Part shown: positions 1 through 11,350 of the stretch, in pieces | Numbering within the stretch: position 1 is the first letter of the stretch | Layout: every line of letters starts with the position of its first letter | Assembly (NCBI RefSeq): GCF_033708015.1 | Contig: NZ_CP137920.1 | Location: forward strand, 3,286,001-3,350,000 | From: Proteus vulgaris | GTDB taxonomy: Bacteria; Pseudomonadota; Gammaproteobacteria; Enterobacterales; Enterobacteriaceae | Direction of reading: 5' to 3' | Length of the DNA: 64,000 bases | The notes under the pieces: generated by a model | Databases searched by the model: none | What the model was told of the DNA's origin: nothing | What the model saw: only the letters and a program-made list of their open reading frames with translations | Made by a program: the position numbers and the translations under genes

Positions 1-170
1 AATTACATAATGGTGAGCTTATTGAAGGTATTGCAGATGACCTTTTCTTAAGCAAGAAAGTTGAATACCTAAAAGTCAAAACATCTGAAGGCTCTAAAGA
101 TTTACGGCTGGATATCATTGCCAGTTTTTCTAATCCCGAACTTGGGACAATCACTATAAAATCGGAATAA
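1..170 (+). CDS. rof: Rho-binding antiterminator Rof (YaeO), 3' part only
   Basis: The window opens inside a plus-strand frame whose last 55 codons end at a TAA at 168-170. The tail contains KKVEYLKVK, LRLDIIASFSNPELGT and a final KSE, matching by recall the C-terminal half of Rof. In that family Rof binds Rho hexamers and reduces Rho-dependent termination. The start codon lies before the window. Its place beside tilS, convergent with it, is the same as in E. coli, which supports the call. The two genes share one hairpin terminator. Confidence 0.85.
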   Translation, partial: LHNGELIEGIADDLFLSKKVEYLKVKTSEGSKDLRLDIIASFSNPELGTITIKSE

Positions 171-179
171 CCGAATAAA

Positions 180-205
180 GAACAGCCGCCAACTGGCGGT
201 TGTTC
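180..205. terminator. Shared terminator between rof and tilS
   Basis: An 11-bp stem with one G-U pair (180-190 with 195-205) and a 4-nt AACT loop sits between the two convergent genes. It overlaps the tilS stop codon at 204-206. There is no long T run on either side, so its strength is uncertain. Confidence 0.55.
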
Positions 206-1535
206 ATTCATGAGCCGCTTGCCACTCAATAGTCATAGCATGTTCTGATGTTGCTTTTCCCTCAACAGTAACAAATGTATCAATAGCTGCAATTAACGTA
301 TCATTATAATAAATCAAAGGTATCCGAGTCCTACGCCAAGGTGCAACTTCAAGCTCTTGCCAAATCTTTTTACTATGCCGAGCGTGCTCGCGCCCGACAA
401 TACGCAAAGATGCTTGCGTTAAACCAAAACGCACGGTGACTTTTTCATCACTTAAAGGCTTTCTGATGGTGTTTTTCCCTGTTTCCGCGACAAGTGATAG
501 GATCCCTAATCCACTAGGTAAATATAAAGGCTTATCGAGCGACCACTCAATAGCGTGATCAACAGGCTCTTGGATGATTGGAACTAAATAAAGACGCTGT
601 TTATAACGTCTAACTTCATCTTGATAAAATTGTAATCGAGGCTCTGCATCTTCTTTTGCTAAAGCGACTTCTTGCCATAATCGTAAGATTTGTTGTCTTG
701 ATGGCATGGTTTTATTCTGTTTAGCAAACCAGCGCCGTAGTAAAGCATTGCGCTTAATAACACTACAATGGGCAAGTTTATTAATATCTAAACTGTGCTC
801 ACTTCCCATTAAACCAGTCAGTTCTGAATCTAACAGTTCGTCCAGCAATGCTTCTTGTTCACCACACAACGCTGCACTTCGAGTTACCGCTTGTGAAAAA
901 TGTGACCAACGTTGAGTGAGTAAAGGCATTACACGCAATCGTAAAAAATTGCGATCATAACGATCATCTTGATTACTATCGTCCTCTATCCAATCTAGCC
1001 CTTGTTCAGTCGCATAGGATTCGATTTGCTCACGCGTAATATTGAGTAATGGTCGAAGTAAATAGCTCTTTTCAAATACCATTTTTGCTGGCATTGAAGA
1101 AAGTCCAGCTGGACCGCTACCTCGCTTTAAAGCCAGTAAAAAAGTTTCGGCTTGATCATCTTGATGTTGAGCTGTCACTAACACTTGTTGTGGCTGTAAA
1201 TATCGACGAAAGGCTTGGTAACGCGCCTCTCTAGCTCCATTTTCAAGACCACCTTCTTTAGGATCAACATTCACTTTTTCACTGATAAAATCGACACGCC
1301 ATTGCTGACAACACTGTTTACAATGGACAAGCCAATCATCTGCTTTGGTATTTAATCCATGATGAATATAAATAGCCGTTAATGCTAAAGGTAATTGAAA
1401 TTCATCACGCAAACGTACAAGTCCTTGTAATAAAACGGTGGAATCGACACCGCCACTAAAACCTACCAAAATTTTAGTGTAAGGATTAATTTGTTGTTTG
1501 ATTTCTTTAAGAAGTAAGCCGTATTCTTGTCTCAT
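204..1535 (-). CDS. tilS: tRNA(Ile)-lysidine synthase TilS
   Basis: TilS uses ATP and lysine to convert C34 of the CAU-anticodon tRNA-Ile2 to lysidine, which changes both its charging and its codon reading from AUG to AUA. The protein is 443 aa, close to the E. coli length of about 430. The N-terminal PP-loop ATPase motif SGGVDS is at residues 27-32. The middle and C-terminal parts carry the TilS substrate-binding domains, ending in the family-like RRTRIPLIYYND segment. It is an essential cytoplasmic enzyme. The gene stands alone on the minus strand, convergent with rof and about 170 bp from the dehydrogenase gene upstream. Confidence 0.96.
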   Translation of the reverse strand: MRQEYGLLLKEIKQQINPYTKILVGFSGGVDSTVLLQGLVRLRDEFQLPLALTAIYIHHGLNTKADDWLVHCKQCCQQWRVDFISEKVNVDPKEGGLENGAREARYQAFRRYLQPQQVLVTAQHQDDQAETFLLALKRGSGPAGLSSMPAKMVFEKSYLLRPLLNITREQIESYATEQGLDWIEDDSNQDDRYDRNFLRLRVMPLLTQRWSHFSQAVTRSAALCGEQEALLDELLDSELTGLMGSEHSLDINKLAHCSVIKRNALLRRWFAKQNKTMPSRQQILRLWQEVALAKEDAEPRLQFYQDEVRRYKQRLYLVPIIQEPVDHAIEWSLDKPLYLPSGLGILSLVAETGKNTIRKPLSDEKVTVRFGLTQASLRIVGREHARHSKKIWQELEVAPWRRTRIPLIYYNDTLIAAIDTFVTVEGKATSEHAMTIEWQAAHE

Positions 1536-1655
1536 TGTGCTGTCATTTATCAGTGATTTCAGATGATTATGTTAAGCTTTTCTACCTGATTTTGCACGAA
1601 TACAACCTAGTCCTGAAAAATGAATACGAAATTTAAGCGATTGTATTACTCATGA

Positions 1656-1691
1656 ATAAAAATAAGGCGGAATAAACACCATTCTGCCTTA
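1656..1691 (-). terminator. Rho-independent terminator of the dehydrogenase gene
   Basis: A 10-bp stem with one G-U pair (1663-1672 with 1682-1691) lies just after the stop of the minus-strand dehydrogenase gene. Read on the minus strand it is followed by TTTTTATT, the usual form of an intrinsic terminator. Confidence 0.75.
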
Positions 1692-1704
1692 AAATAAACA
1701 CGAT

Positions 1705-2448
1705 TTACGCAGTAAAACCACCATCGACCAAATAAGAGGCACCAGTGACAAACGAAGCAGCGTCACTCGCCAAAAATACAACCACATTAGCCACTTCTTC
1801 TGGTGTACCAAGGCGACCAATAGGATGTAAGGCGACAAGTTTTTGCTTATCTAATTCACGCCCTTCCAATAAAGGAGTATCAATATAACCGGGGCAAACT
1901 GCATTAACACGAATACCTTTGCTCGCATAATCAATAGCAAGTGTTTGTGTCAGTAATTTAACGCCACCTTTTGAGGCACAATAGGCAGGAAATTCGTGTT
2001 GACCAACAAAAGAGCAAATCGAACTACAATTAACAATTACCCCTGTTCGTTTGTTTTTCAGCCAATATCGAATGGCTGCACGATTAATCAGAAAGAGTCC
2101 GTTAAGATTAACATCTAATACCCCTTTCCATTTTTCATAGTCTAATTTGTCTGCGATGTTATCGGTCAAAACACCAGCATTAGCAAAAATGAAATCCAAT
2201 CGCCCATATTTATTGGCTACATAATCAATCAGCTGTTCATTCTCTTTTTCACTTTTCACATCCATTTGTATAAATTCACCAGAAAGTCCCTTTTCTTTAA
2301 GGTATTTTTCTGCTTTTTGCCCTCGAGCTAAATTACTGCCCGTAATAATAACTGATGCACCTAAAGATAAAAATCTTTCCGCAGAAGTTAAGCCAATCCC
2401 ACTATTACCACCTGTAATAATCCCAACTTTACCATTAAACGATATCAT
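1705..2448 (-). CDS. SDR-family NAD(P)-dependent oxidoreductase
   Basis: A 247-aa classical short-chain dehydrogenase. The Rossmann motif TGGNSGIG is at residues 12-19, the structural NAG at 90-92, a Ser near 142-143, and the catalytic Y156-x3-K160 in YCASK. The C-terminal PGYIDTPL and the final VTGASYLVDGGF are typical of the family. The substrate cannot be told from sequence. The gene sits between accA and tilS, where E. coli carries ldcC and yaeR, so this slot has variable content among relatives. It is flanked by terminators on both sides and is probably a single-gene unit. FabG is unlikely, because fabG normally sits in the fab cluster and the motif context differs. Confidence 0.85.
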   Translation of the reverse strand: MISFNGKVGIITGGNSGIGLTSAERFLSLGASVIITGSNLARGQKAEKYLKEKGLSGEFIQMDVKSEKENEQLIDYVANKYGRLDFIFANAGVLTDNIADKLDYEKWKGVLDVNLNGLFLINRAAIRYWLKNKRTGVIVNCSSICSFVGQHEFPAYCASKGGVKLLTQTLAIDYASKGIRVNAVCPGYIDTPLLEGRELDKQKLVALHPIGRLGTPEEVANVVVFLASDAASFVTGASYLVDGGFTA

Positions 2449-2628
2449 CGTGTTTTCCTCTCAAAAGAAGTAAATGCTCCTATAAAATAATAGATATCGT
2501 TGATTATTCTTTTAGTAAAAAAGGAATTTAATATTGTTTTTGAGATCGACTTAACACATTGATATATAATAAATTATCGTTAATATAACCTAATTTCATT
2601 GTCTCAGTAAGAGATAATATTTAGAGTC

Positions 2629-2659
2629 AAAAAAAACCTCATGTTATCAACATGAGGTT
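2629..2659 (-). terminator. Rho-independent terminator after accA
   Basis: A perfect 11-bp stem (2635-2645 with 2649-2659) has a 3-nt loop. On the minus strand it is followed by TTTTTTGA. It lies 30 bp beyond the accA stop and closes the long minus-strand cluster that begins upstream at uppS or earlier. Confidence 0.85.
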
Positions 2660-2689
2660 CTCTTTTATTTATTGAATAGCATTATGCTA

Positions 2690-3649
2690 TCAGCAGTAAC
2701 CGTATTCCATTAAACGTTGGTAACGACGGTTTGTTAGCTCTTCTGATTCAAATGCATCTAACTCTTCTAAATCAGCTTTGATTTGTGCTTTTAATGACTC
2801 AGCCATTTCATCATAGTGACGATGAGCGCCACCTAAAGGCTCAGGGATCACCGTATCAATCAGCTTTAACTCTTTTAAACGATTTGCTGTGATCCCCATG
2901 GCTTCAGCAGCTAATGGTGCTTTATCAGCGCTTTTCCATAGAATAGAAGCACAACCTTCCGGTGAAATAACAGAATAGGTGCTGTATTGCAACATATTCA
3001 CTTTATCACCCACCCCAATCGCTAAGGCTCCACCAGAACCACCTTCACCAATAACAGTACAGATGATAGGTACTCCAAAGCGCGACATTTCACGTAAGTT
3101 ACGTGCAATCGCTTCTGATTGACCACGCTCTTCAGCACCCACCCCCGGGTAAGCCCCCGGAGTATCAATAAAGGTGATAATAGGAAGGTTAAAACGTTGC
3201 GCCATTTCCATTAAACGAAGTGCTTTGCGGTAACCTTCTGGTGCTGGCATACCAAAATTACGGCGGATCTTTTCTTTCGTTTCACGCCCTTTTTGATGTC
3301 CAATAACCATGACAGGACGACCATCTAAACGCGCAATACCACCCACAATCGCTTTATCATCAGCATAAGCACGATCGCCCGCTAATTCTTGGAAGTCCGT
3401 AAAGATACGATGAATATAATCCAGTGTGTAAGGTCTTAATGGATGACGTGCAAGTTGTGCAACTTGCCATGCACCAAGATCAGAAAAAATCTTACGCGTT
3501 AGCTCTAGGCTTTTTTCTCTTAAGCGTGAAACTTCTTCATCGATATTAATATCAATTTTTTCATCATGTTGGCTAACTGCAGTTAGCGAATCAATTTTCG
3601 CTTCTAACTCGGCAATTGGCTGTTCAAAATCCAGAAAATTAAGACTCAT
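2690..3649 (-). CDS. accA: Acetyl-CoA carboxylase carboxyltransferase subunit alpha
   Basis: AccA pairs with AccD to form the carboxyltransferase half of acetyl-CoA carboxylase, which moves CO2 from carboxybiotin on AccB to acetyl-CoA to make malonyl-CoA, the first step of fatty acid synthesis. The protein is 319 aa, the E. coli length, and starts [20 protein letters not shown] as in that species. The glycine-rich core [13 protein letters not shown] and the [15 protein letters not shown] segment are present. It lies 12 bp downstream of dnaE in the conserved dnaE-accA arrangement and is followed by a strong terminator. Confidence 0.98.
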   Translation of the reverse strand: MSLNFLDFEQPIAELEAKIDSLTAVSQHDEKIDINIDEEVSRLREKSLELTRKIFSDLGAWQVAQLARHPLRPYTLDYIHRIFTDFQELAGDRAYADDKAIVGGIARLDGRPVMVIGHQKGRETKEKIRRNFGMPAPEGYRKALRLMEMAQRFNLPIITFIDTPGAYPGVGAEERGQSEAIARNLREMSRFGVPIICTVIGEGGSGGALAIGVGDKVNMLQYSTYSVISPEGCASILWKSADKAPLAAEAMGITANRLKELKLIDTVIPEPLGGAHRHYDEMAESLKAQIKADLEELDAFESEELTNRRYQRLMEYGYC

Positions 3650-3661
3650 AACATTCCTATT

Positions 3662-6600
3662 TTAGTCAAATTCTAATTCTACCTGCTCATTACCCAGCAG
3701 AGTTCGCAGATCCGTTAAAAGCATATCTGTTGGCGTTACACGCCATGTCGCACCAAAACGTAAACGTGCGCAGGCATCATGCTTTTCAAAATAAAGATGA
3801 ACCGGTATCGTGCCTGAACGATGAGGTTCTAAAACGCCGCGAAGACGATTTAATAATTGCTCATTAATTTGCCTGTCCGATAATGAGATAGCAAGCCCTC
3901 GTGCATATTTTTCACGAGCCTGGTTGATATCCATAAGTTCGCGGACTGTCATTTTAAGTCCACCATTGAAATCATCAAAGCTGACCTGCCCAGTAGCAAT
4001 TAAAATCTTGTCTTGTTCTAACAAATGTTGGTATTTATCCAATGCATCAGAAAATAACATAATTTCTAAGCGACCTGAACGATCATCTAAGGTACAAACG
4101 CCGATCCTATTTCCACGTTTCGTTGTAAATACTTTAGATGCAAGTACTAAACCTGCTACCTTCACCATTTGACCACGAGGTGTTGGCACTAAATCTTTTA
4201 GACGTGTTCCTGCTGCATATCGTTCAATTTCTTTTAAATAACGCGTAATCGGATGACCTGTTAAATATAAACCTAAAGTCTCTCGCTCACCTTCTAAAAC
4301 AACTTGGTCTGGCCATTTAGGGATATTGGCATAAGAGCGCTCAACTTGTTCAGGTGCTTCTGCTAACACACCGAACATGTCCGATTGCCCTATTGCTTCA
4401 GCTTTGGCATGTTGGTCTGCGGCTTTTAATGCATCTTCTAATGAAGACATCAAAGCAGCACGATGAGGCCCTAGCTTATCGAATGCGCCTGACATTATCA
4501 GTTTTTCCATCACTCGGCGATTCAATTTTTTCGTTTCTGTTCTCGCACAGAGATCAAAAATATCTTTAAAGTGACCGCCTTGCTGACGCGCTTCTACAAT
4601 TGCTTCAATGGGGCCTTCACCCACACCTTTAATGGCACCAATACCATAAACGATTTCGCCTTCATCATTGACATGGAAATGGTAAAGGCCGCTATTAATA
4701 TCGGGAGGAAGAACCTTTAAGCCCATTCTCCAGCATTCATCAACTAATCCCACCACTTTCTCAGTGTTATCCATATCGGCAGTCATTACTGCAGCCATAA
4801 ATTCAGCTGGATAGTGGGCTTTTAGCCATAATGTTTGGTAAGAAACTAATGCATACGCTGCTGAGTGTGATTTGTTAAATCCATAACCGGCGAATTTCTC
4901 CACCAAGTCAAAGATCCTCATAGCGAGCTCACCATCGACACCGTTTTTGATAGCCCCTTCTTCAAAAACAGAGCGTTGCTTTGCCATTTCTTCAGGTTTT
5001 TTCTTACCCATTGCGCGTCGTAACATATCCGCGCCACCTAGCGTATATCCCGCAAGAACCTGTGCAATTTGCATAACTTGTTCTTGGTATAGGATAACAC
5101 CATAGGTTGGTTCTAGGACAGGCTGTAAGCTTTCATGTTGCCATTTGACATCAGGATATGAAATCTCTTCAACACCGTGTTTACGGTCAATAAAGTTATC
5201 TACCATGCCTGACTGCAATGGCCCTGGACGAAATAGAGCAACAAGTGCAATCATATCTTCAAAACAGTCAGGACGTAGACGTTTGATGAGATCTTTCATA
5301 CCACGGGATTCCAACTGGAATACTGCGGTCGTTTCTGAACGTTGCAACATGTCAAAACTACGCGGATCCGTTAATGGGATCGCTGAGATATCAACAGGTT
5401 CGAGTGACTTTTTAGCTCGTCGGGCATTAATCATCTCTAATGCCCAGTTAATGATGGTGAGTGTTCTTAAACCTAAGAAGTCGAATTTAACAAGACCTGC
5501 GTATTCAACGTCGTTCTTATCAAATTGTGTAACGGGGTTATTTCCCTCTGCATCACAATAAAGTGGGGCAAAATCGGTGATTTTCGTTGGTGAAATAACG
5601 ACACCACCCGCGTGCTTACCCGCATTACGAGTTACCCCTTCTAATTTACGAGCCATATCAATAAGAGATTTAACCTCTTCATCAGCTTCATAAATCTCAG
5701 GTAATTGAGGCTCGGCAGCAAACGCTTTTTCTAGGGTCATTCCCGGATCAGGAGGAACGAGTTTTGAAATTCTATCAACAAAACCGTAAGGGTGTCCTAA
5801 AACACGACCAACATCGCGAATAACCGCTTTCGCAGCCATCGTACCAAATGTAATGATCTGAGATACGGCATCGCGGCCATACATTTCAGCAACGTGGTCA
5901 ATAACTCTATCGCGTTTTTCCATACAGAAGTCGACGTCAAAGTCTGGCATCGAAACACGTTCAGGGTTAAGAAAACGTTCGAAAAGCAAGTCAAACTCAA
6001 GGGGATCAAGATCGGTAATTTTCAGTGAGTAAGCCACGAGTGATCCCGCACCTGAACCTCGCCCAGGACCAACAGGAACACCGTTATCTTTAGACCACTG
6101 AATAAACTCCATCACGATAAGAAAGTAACCAGGAAATCCCATCTGGTTAATTACTTTCAACTCGATATCAAGGCGCTCATCATATTCAGGGCGTCTTTTT
6201 TGTCTCTCTTCTGGATCTGGAAATAAAAAGGCTAGACGTTCTTCCAAACCTTCTTGTGATTTTTTAACAAGAAAATCTTCTGTACTCATATCCCCTGTCG
6301 GGAATTGTGGAAGAAAGTATTCTCCTAAACGGATCGTGACATTACAGCGTTTAGCGATTTCAACACTGTTTTCTAATGCTTCAGGTATATCAGCAAATAA
6401 CTCACACATCTCTTCTTCTGTGCGCATATATTGCTGGGGACTATAATTCTTTGGACGTTTGGGATCAGATAACGTAAAACCATCATGAATTGCGACACGA
6501 ATTTCATGTGCATCAAAATCATCACTGTCGAGAAAACAGACATCATTGGTTGCAACAACAGGCAGACCTTTTTCAGAAGCCAGTGCGACTGCTTCATGAA

Positions 6601-7144
6601 GATAAGTTTCTTCATCAGTACGACCAGTACGAATAAGTTCTAGATAATAACTATCGGGAAAATGGGTTTGATAATACTCAAGGCACTGATCAACTAAAGC
6701 TCTATTTCCACGAAGTAGAAACTTACCCACATCCCCCATTCTACCGCCAGAAAGCAACAAGAGCCCTTCTTTATAGGTTGTTAACCACTCTTGTTTAATC
6801 GTCGGTCCGACAGCACCATAACCGTGTTTGTAAGCTTCTGAAATCAGTAAAGTAAGGTTTTGGTAACCAACATTATTGCGAGCAAGAATAGTCAGATGTG
6901 CATATTCATCACCTAATAATTCTGTTTCAAGATAAACATCAGCACCAATGATTGGTTTAATGCCAGCACTATGTGCAGCACCATAAAATTTCACTAACCC
7001 ACATAAGTTAGTGAAATCAGTAATCGCAAAAGCTGGCATTCCCAGCGAAGCCACTTTCTTCACAAGAGGCCCTGTTTTTGCCAATCCATCGATCATTGAA
7101 TAATCGCTGTGTACCCTAAGATGGATAAAACGAGGATCTGCCAT
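3662..7144 (-). CDS. dnaE: DNA polymerase III alpha subunit
   Basis: This is the replicative polymerase of the Pol III holoenzyme. At 1160 aa it has the same length as the E. coli protein. The N-terminal PHP domain starts [16 protein letters not shown]. Two catalytic aspartates of the C-family palm, D401 and D403, lie in PDFDVDFC, and the third acidic residue follows in [11 protein letters not shown] near residue 555. The helix-hairpin-helix and OB-fold regions and the tau-binding C-terminus follow without interruption. It sits between rnhB and accA, with short gaps of 12-22 bp, as in other enterobacteria. Confidence 0.98.
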   Translation of the reverse strand: MADPRFIHLRVHSDYSMIDGLAKTGPLVKKVASLGMPAFAITDFTNLCGLVKFYGAAHSAGIKPIIGADVYLETELLGDEYAHLTILARNNVGYQNLTLLISEAYKHGYGAVGPTIKQEWLTTYKEGLLLLSGGRMGDVGKFLLRGNRALVDQCLEYYQTHFPDSYYLELIRTGRTDEETYLHEAVALASEKGLPVVATNDVCFLDSDDFDAHEIRVAIHDGFTLSDPKRPKNYSPQQYMRTEEEMCELFADIPEALENSVEIAKRCNVTIRLGEYFLPQFPTGDMSTEDFLVKKSQEGLEERLAFLFPDPEERQKRRPEYDERLDIELKVINQMGFPGYFLIVMEFIQWSKDNGVPVGPGRGSGAGSLVAYSLKITDLDPLEFDLLFERFLNPERVSMPDFDVDFCMEKRDRVIDHVAEMYGRDAVSQIITFGTMAAKAVIRDVGRVLGHPYGFVDRISKLVPPDPGMTLEKAFAAEPQLPEIYEADEEVKSLIDMARKLEGVTRNAGKHAGGVVISPTKITDFAPLYCDAEGNNPVTQFDKNDVEYAGLVKFDFLGLRTLTIINWALEMINARRAKKSLEPVDISAIPLTDPRSFDMLQRSETTAVFQLESRGMKDLIKRLRPDCFEDMIALVALFRPGPLQSGMVDNFIDRKHGVEEISYPDVKWQHESLQPVLEPTYGVILYQEQVMQIAQVLAGYTLGGADMLRRAMGKKKPEEMAKQRSVFEEGAIKNGVDGELAMRIFDLVEKFAGYGFNKSHSAAYALVSYQTLWLKAHYPAEFMAAVMTADMDNTEKVVGLVDECWRMGLKVLPPDINSGLYHFHVNDEGEIVYGIGAIKGVGEGPIEAIVEARQQGGHFKDIFDLCARTETKKLNRRVMEKLIMSGAFDKLGPHRAALMSSLEDALKAADQHAKAEAIGQSDMFGVLAEAPEQVERSYANIPKWPDQVVLEGERETLGLYLTGHPITRYLKEIERYAAGTRLKDLVPTPRGQMVKVAGLVLASKVFTTKRGNRIGVCTLDDRSGRLEIMLFSDALDKYQHLLEQDKILIATGQVSFDDFNGGLKMTVRELMDINQAREKYARGLAISLSDRQINEQLLNRLRGVLEPHRSGTIPVHLYFEKHDACARLRFGATWRVTPTDMLLTDLRTLLGNEQVELEFD

Positions 7145-7165
7145 AGTGTTTAATTACTCTGTGGA

Positions 7166-7756
7166 TTACTTTAAATTTAAAGCACGTTTTACAGGCGCAA
7201 AACTTTTTCGATGATAGGGTGTTGCCCCTAATAAGGCTAGTTTTTCCATATGGAAAACAGTTGGATACCCTTTATGTTTAGCAAAACCATAATCAGGGTA
7301 AAGCTTATCTAACTCTTCCATTTCTCTATCACGAGTCACTTTAGCAAGTATAGAAGCCGCACTAATTTCTTGAACTAAACTATCACCTTTTATAACCGCT
7401 TGAGAGGCCATTGGTAATTTAGGGCAACGGTTACCATCAATCAAGACCATATCAGGTGTCATTGATAATCCCGCAACAGCGCGTTCCATTGCTTTCATGG
7501 TAGCCCAAAGAATATTTAATTCATCGATTTCTTCGGGCTCTGCACGACCTATCGCCCAACATAATGCTTTTTCTTTTATTTCGTCATAAAGCGCATTACG
7601 CTTTTTTTCTGTTAGTTTTTTGGAGTCTGTTAATCCTTTAATTGGATTCGCTGGATTAAGAATAACGGCAGCTGTAACCACCGCCCCCACTAATGGGCCT
7701 CGACCAACTTCATCAACTCCAGCAATAAGATTTGCTTTTGGATATACAAATTCCAT
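7166..7756 (-). CDS. rnhB: Ribonuclease HII
   Basis: RNase HII cuts the RNA strand of RNA-DNA hybrids and removes single ribonucleotides from DNA. The protein is 196 aa. The metal-binding motif [13 protein letters not shown] places the first two acidic residues at D15 and E16, and [10 protein letters not shown] and the later VLIDGN and [12 protein letters not shown] segments complete the family pattern. Its start overlaps the lpxB stop by one base, which suggests translational coupling inside the lpx-rnhB-dnaE operon. Confidence 0.97.
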   Translation of the reverse strand: MEFVYPKANLIAGVDEVGRGPLVGAVVTAAVILNPANPIKGLTDSKKLTEKKRNALYDEIKEKALCWAIGRAEPEEIDELNILWATMKAMERAVAGLSMTPDMVLIDGNRCPKLPMASQAVIKGDSLVQEISAASILAKVTRDREMEELDKLYPDYGFAKHKGYPTVFHMEKLALLGATPYHRKSFAPVKRALNLK

Positions 7757-8928
7757 TATTTATCTACCAATTCTAATACTGCATTTGCTGCTTGCTCATC
7801 TGCATTACAGCGAATAGCGCTATGTAGCTGTAAAAATATCTCTTTTAATTGGCGTACTTTTTCTTTATCGGTTAAAAGAGGTAAAAGTTGTTGTGCTAAC
7901 GCTGAGGGTTCGCACTCTTCTTGCAATAATTCTTTGATAATTTCTCGTCCCGCTAACAAATTAGGCAACGAGACATAAGGTGTTTTAACTAACCGTTTTG
8001 CTAACCAGAAAGTAAAGGGTTTCATGCGATAACCAACAACCATCGGGCATTTCGTTAACATACATTCTAATGCGGCTGTACCTGATGCAAGCAAAGTCGC
8101 ATCACTTGCTGTCATGGCTTCTCTTGCTTGTCCATCAAGAAGCTGTATTTCAAGTTCGGGCGCCACATTTTGATGTATTTGTTCAAATTGGGCTCGTCGC
8201 TTAGCATTAACTAATGGCACTACAATATGAAGAGAAGGGATCTGCTGTTTTAGTAACTGTGCCGTTTTTATAAAATCAGCACTTAGCATCTCTACTTCAG
8301 CATGACGACTACCAGGAAGAAGAGCTAAACAAGGCGCATCTTCAGATATCCCTAGATGTTCACGAGCAGCCTTTTTGTCTGGATTTAAGGCTATGGCATC
8401 AGCCATTGTATGACCAATAAAACGGCAAGGAACCTGATACTTATCATAAAACGCTTTTTCAAAAGGCAGAAAAGCTAAGACGAGATCTGTCGCTTTACCA
8501 ATTTTGAAAACACGTTTTTGACGCCAAGCCCACACTGAAGGACTGACATAATGAATCGTTTTGATCCCTTTTTGCTTTAAACGATCTTCAAGAGTGATAT
8601 TAAAGTCAGGTGCGTCGATCCCGACAAAAACATCTGGCTTTAATTCTGTAAATCGTTGAGTGAGATCTTTTCTGATCTTTAATAAGCGAGGTAAGCGTTC
8701 AAGAACTTCGACGATCCCCATGACAGCCAGCTCTTCCATCTCATACCAAGCTTCACAACCTTCAGCTTGCATAAGCGGACCAGCAACACCGACAAAGCGA
8801 ACATTAGAGTGCTTTTGTTTTAGAGCGCGGATTAATCCCGCGCCCAAGATATCACCGGACGTTTCACCAGCAACTAAGCCGATAACTAACGGACGCTGAA
8901 TAGTAGATAATTGGCCTGACAAGGTCAT
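7756..8928 (-). CDS. lpxB: Lipid A disaccharide synthase
   Basis: LpxB joins UDP-2,3-diacylglucosamine to lipid X to form the beta-1,6-linked disaccharide of lipid A at the inner face of the inner membrane. It is a GT19 glycosyltransferase. The 390-aa protein contains [16 protein letters not shown] near the N-terminus, the middle segment VGIDAPDFN, and the C-terminal [12 protein letters not shown]. It is slightly longer than the E. coli protein of 382 aa. It lies 7 bp after lpxA and one base into rnhB in the standard order. Confidence 0.97.
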   Translation of the reverse strand: MTLSGQLSTIQRPLVIGLVAGETSGDILGAGLIRALKQKHSNVRFVGVAGPLMQAEGCEAWYEMEELAVMGIVEVLERLPRLLKIRKDLTQRFTELKPDVFVGIDAPDFNITLEDRLKQKGIKTIHYVSPSVWAWRQKRVFKIGKATDLVLAFLPFEKAFYDKYQVPCRFIGHTMADAIALNPDKKAAREHLGISEDAPCLALLPGSRHAEVEMLSADFIKTAQLLKQQIPSLHIVVPLVNAKRRAQFEQIHQNVAPELEIQLLDGQAREAMTASDATLLASGTAALECMLTKCPMVVGYRMKPFTFWLAKRLVKTPYVSLPNLLAGREIIKELLQEECEPSALAQQLLPLLTDKEKVRQLKEIFLQLHSAIRCNADEQAANAVLELVDK

Positions 8929-8935
8929 ATCCTAA

Positions 8936-9739
8936 TTAGCGAATAATGCCACGGTTAGATTTTGCAGAGTTTTCCAGAAAATCACTGAACAATTTAACAT
9001 GCGGATTATTATTATCTGCAACTAATTGTCCAATCTCTTCACGTGCTTCTTCCAGTGTTTTACCATTACGGTAAAGGACTTTGTAAGCATTACGAATGGC
9101 ATGAAGATCTTCTTTAGCAAAGCCTCGGCGTTTTAAACCTTCAATATTCAACCCATAAGGGGTTGCGTGGTTTCCTTGTGCAATAACAAAAGGAGGAACG
9201 TCTTGTGCCACACCTGAACATCCACCGACCATAACGTGAGAGCCAATCTGACAAAATTGATGAACAGCACTCATACCACCGATAATCACAAAGTCACCTA
9301 AAGTGACGTGACCACCAAGTGTTCCGTTATTAGCAATAATACAATGGTCACCGATAATACAATCATGCGCAACGTGTGTATTAATCATCAGTAAGTTGTC
9401 GTTACCTATTTTTGTGATATTACCACCTTGGATTGTTCCACGATGGATAGTCACACTTTCACGAATAAGGTTACGATCACCAATAATGACTTGCGTTGGT
9501 TCACCACGATATTTCAGATCCTGATTGACTTCACCGATAGAAGCGAATTGATAAATCTGATTATCTCGGCCAATGCGTGTGTGACCATTGATAACAACGT
9601 GAGATTTAATATCAGTACCTTCACCAATCTCAACATTAGCACCAATAACACAAAAAGGACCAATGTGAACATTAGCACCAATTACCGCACCCTCCTCAAT
9701 AATTGAAGAAGGGTGAATGACTGCGGATTTATCTATCAT
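8936..9739 (-). CDS. lpxA: UDP-N-acetylglucosamine acyltransferase
   Basis: LpxA transfers R-3-hydroxymyristate from acyl-carrier protein to the 3-OH of UDP-GlcNAc, the first step of lipid A synthesis. The 267-aa chain is built of hexapeptide repeats that form a left-handed beta-helix. The catalytic His is H125 in MINTHVAHD. It is 3 bp from fabZ, so fatty acid elongation and lipid A acylation, which draw on the same hydroxyacyl-ACP pool, are made from one transcript. The C-terminus ends in the family-typical RGIIR. Confidence 0.98.
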   Translation of the reverse strand: MIDKSAVIHPSSIIEEGAVIGANVHIGPFCVIGANVEIGEGTDIKSHVVINGHTRIGRDNQIYQFASIGEVNQDLKYRGEPTQVIIGDRNLIRESVTIHRGTIQGGNITKIGNDNLLMINTHVAHDCIIGDHCIIANNGTLGGHVTLGDFVIIGGMSAVHQFCQIGSHVMVGGCSGVAQDVPPFVIAQGNHATPYGLNIEGLKRRGFAKEDLHAIRNAYKVLYRNGKTLEEAREEIGQLVADNNNPHVKLFSDFLENSAKSNRGIIR

Positions 9740-9742
9740 AGG

Positions 9743-10195
9743 CTAGACCTCACGGCGGCGAGCACACATCATTTCAGCTTCGCAAGCTATTTCCCCATCA
9801 ACTTTAGCGACGCCTTTAAAGCGAGCAACACCACGACGTTCTTTAATGAATTCAACCTCTAGGATCATCTGATCCCCAGGTAAGACAGGACGTTTAAAGC
9901 GAGCACCGTCAATAGCAGCAAAATAGTAGAGTTCACCAGGTTCCAGCTTTCCTACACTTTTAAATGCTAAAATACCTGTTGCTTGTGCCATGGCTTCGAG
10001 GATCAGTACACCTGGAAAAATAGGTTTTCCTGGAAAGTGACCTTGAAAGAAAGGCTCATTAAAAGATACATTTTTTACTGCTCTTAGAAATTTCCCTTCT
10101 TCAAAATCAAGGACACGGTCAACCAATAAAAATGGGTAACGGTGTGGAAGTAAATCTAAAATTTCTTCGATTTGCAGAGTATGATTCTCACTCAT
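9743..10195 (-). CDS. fabZ: 3-hydroxyacyl-ACP dehydratase FabZ
   Basis: FabZ removes water from 3-hydroxyacyl-ACP in fatty acid elongation. The 150-aa hot-dog-fold protein has the catalytic His53 in [10 protein letters not shown] and Glu67 in LILEAMAQA. Competition between FabZ and LpxA for hydroxymyristoyl-ACP sets the balance between phospholipid and lipid A, and their genes are adjacent here. A 123-bp gap with a stem-loop separates it from lpxD. Confidence 0.98.
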   Translation of the reverse strand: MSENHTLQIEEILDLLPHRYPFLLVDRVLDFEEGKFLRAVKNVSFNEPFFQGHFPGKPIFPGVLILEAMAQATGILAFKSVGKLEPGELYYFAAIDGARFKRPVLPGDQMILEVEFIKERRGVARFKGVAKVDGEIACEAEMMCARRREV

Positions 10196-10243
10196 TGCAA
10201 TACTCTTCCTGTCTAATAAAACTGAGTCTAATTAATAATGACA

Positions 10244-10284
10244 CGACCTGCTGTGACTCAAAAAGTGAGTTAACCCGCAGGTCG
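10244..10284 (-). promoter_or_regulatory. Two-part stem-loop between lpxD and fabZ
   Basis: An outer perfect 8-bp stem (10244-10251 with 10277-10284) encloses an inner 5-bp stem (10256-10260 with 10266-10270). No T run follows on the minus strand, so it does not look like a standard terminator. It may be an RNA processing or stability element that sets fabZ-lpxA expression relative to lpxD. This role is inference. Confidence 0.4.
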
Positions 10285-10318
10285 CAAAATGAGTAACTTT
10301 CGTCAATGACGTATATTG

Positions 10319-11347
10319 TTACTTGTCGCTACTTTCTACTTGACGTTCAAGCGATTTGAGCCTTTTTTGCATTTCATCAATTCGCAATACAAGTGCTGCG
10401 GTTTTACGCCATGCTTTATTTGATTGCAGCGGAATTCCTGAAGAATAAACACCCGGCTCAGTGATAGGACGCATTACCATTCCCATACCTGTTACCGTGA
10501 CTTTATCACAGATTTCCATGTGACCATTGATAACACTTGCTCCACCAATCATACAATAGCGACCTATTTTCAGGCTGCCCGCCATGATCACACCACCAGC
10601 AACAGCGGTATTATCACCAATAATGACGTTATGTGCGATTTGGCACTGGTTATCAATGATAACACCATTACCGATAACTGTGTTATCTAATGCGCCTCGG
10701 TCGATTGTAGTACATGCACCGATTTCAACACGATCACCAATCACCACTGAACCTAATTGTGGAATTTTGATCCAATTACCACGTTCATTAGCATAACCAA
10801 AACCATCTGAACCAATCACCGTACCTGATTGAACCAAACAATCCTTACCAATGATAACTTCATGATAAATAGATACATTTGCCCATAAACGGCTATTATC
10901 GCCAATATGTGCTTTTTTACCAATAAAACATCCTGCACCAATAACTACGTTATCACCTAACTCAACACCTGACTCAATGACAGCATTTGCACCAATTGAG
11001 ACGTTATTCCCTAATTTAGCATCAGCGGCAATAACAGCAGAAGGATGTATATCTTGTGCCGGCGCCGGCGTAGTATCCATAATCTGTGCCATTTGAGCAT
11101 AGGCAAGATACGGGTTTTTCACTACCAGTGCGGCAACGGGGCAAAATGGAAGATCAGCTTCTGTTAATACAACGGCAGCAGCCTGACATTCACTTAATTT
11201 TTCACGATAGCGACTATCGGAAAGAAATGTAATTTGTTCGCTATTTGCTAGGCTCATTGAAGCAAGACCGGCGATAGTGATATCACCATCGCCGTGTAAC
11301 TGTGCATTCAACTGCTGAGCAAGATCAGCTAATCGAATTGAAAACAT
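10319..11347 (-). CDS. lpxD: UDP-3-O-(3-hydroxymyristoyl)glucosamine N-acyltransferase
   Basis: LpxD adds the second hydroxymyristate, to the 2-amino group, in lipid A synthesis. The 342-aa chain has an N-terminal uridine-binding domain (about residues 1-100), a long left-handed beta-helix of hexapeptide repeats, and a C-terminal helical arm that binds ACP. The catalytic His is in [10 protein letters not shown] near residue 240. It lies 3 bp downstream of skp in the conserved bamA-skp-lpxD order. Confidence 0.98.
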   Translation of the reverse strand: MFSIRLADLAQQLNAQLHGDGDITIAGLASMSLANSEQITFLSDSRYREKLSECQAAAVVLTEADLPFCPVAALVVKNPYLAYAQMAQIMDTTPAPAQDIHPSAVIAADAKLGNNVSIGANAVIESGVELGDNVVIGAGCFIGKKAHIGDNSRLWANVSIYHEVIIGKDCLVQSGTVIGSDGFGYANERGNWIKIPQLGSVVIGDRVEIGACTTIDRGALDNTVIGNGVIIDNQCQIAHNVIIGDNTAVAGGVIMAGSLKIGRYCMIGGASVINGHMEICDKVTVTGMGMVMRPITEPGVYSSGIPLQSNKAWRKTAALVLRIDEMQKRLKSLERQVESSDK

Positions 11348-11350
11348 CTA

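Noticed and set aside
5145..5561. Plus-strand open frame of 138 codons inside dnaE
   Set aside because: It lies opposite the fully conserved dnaE polymerase region, has no ribosome site, and reads like an antisense shadow.
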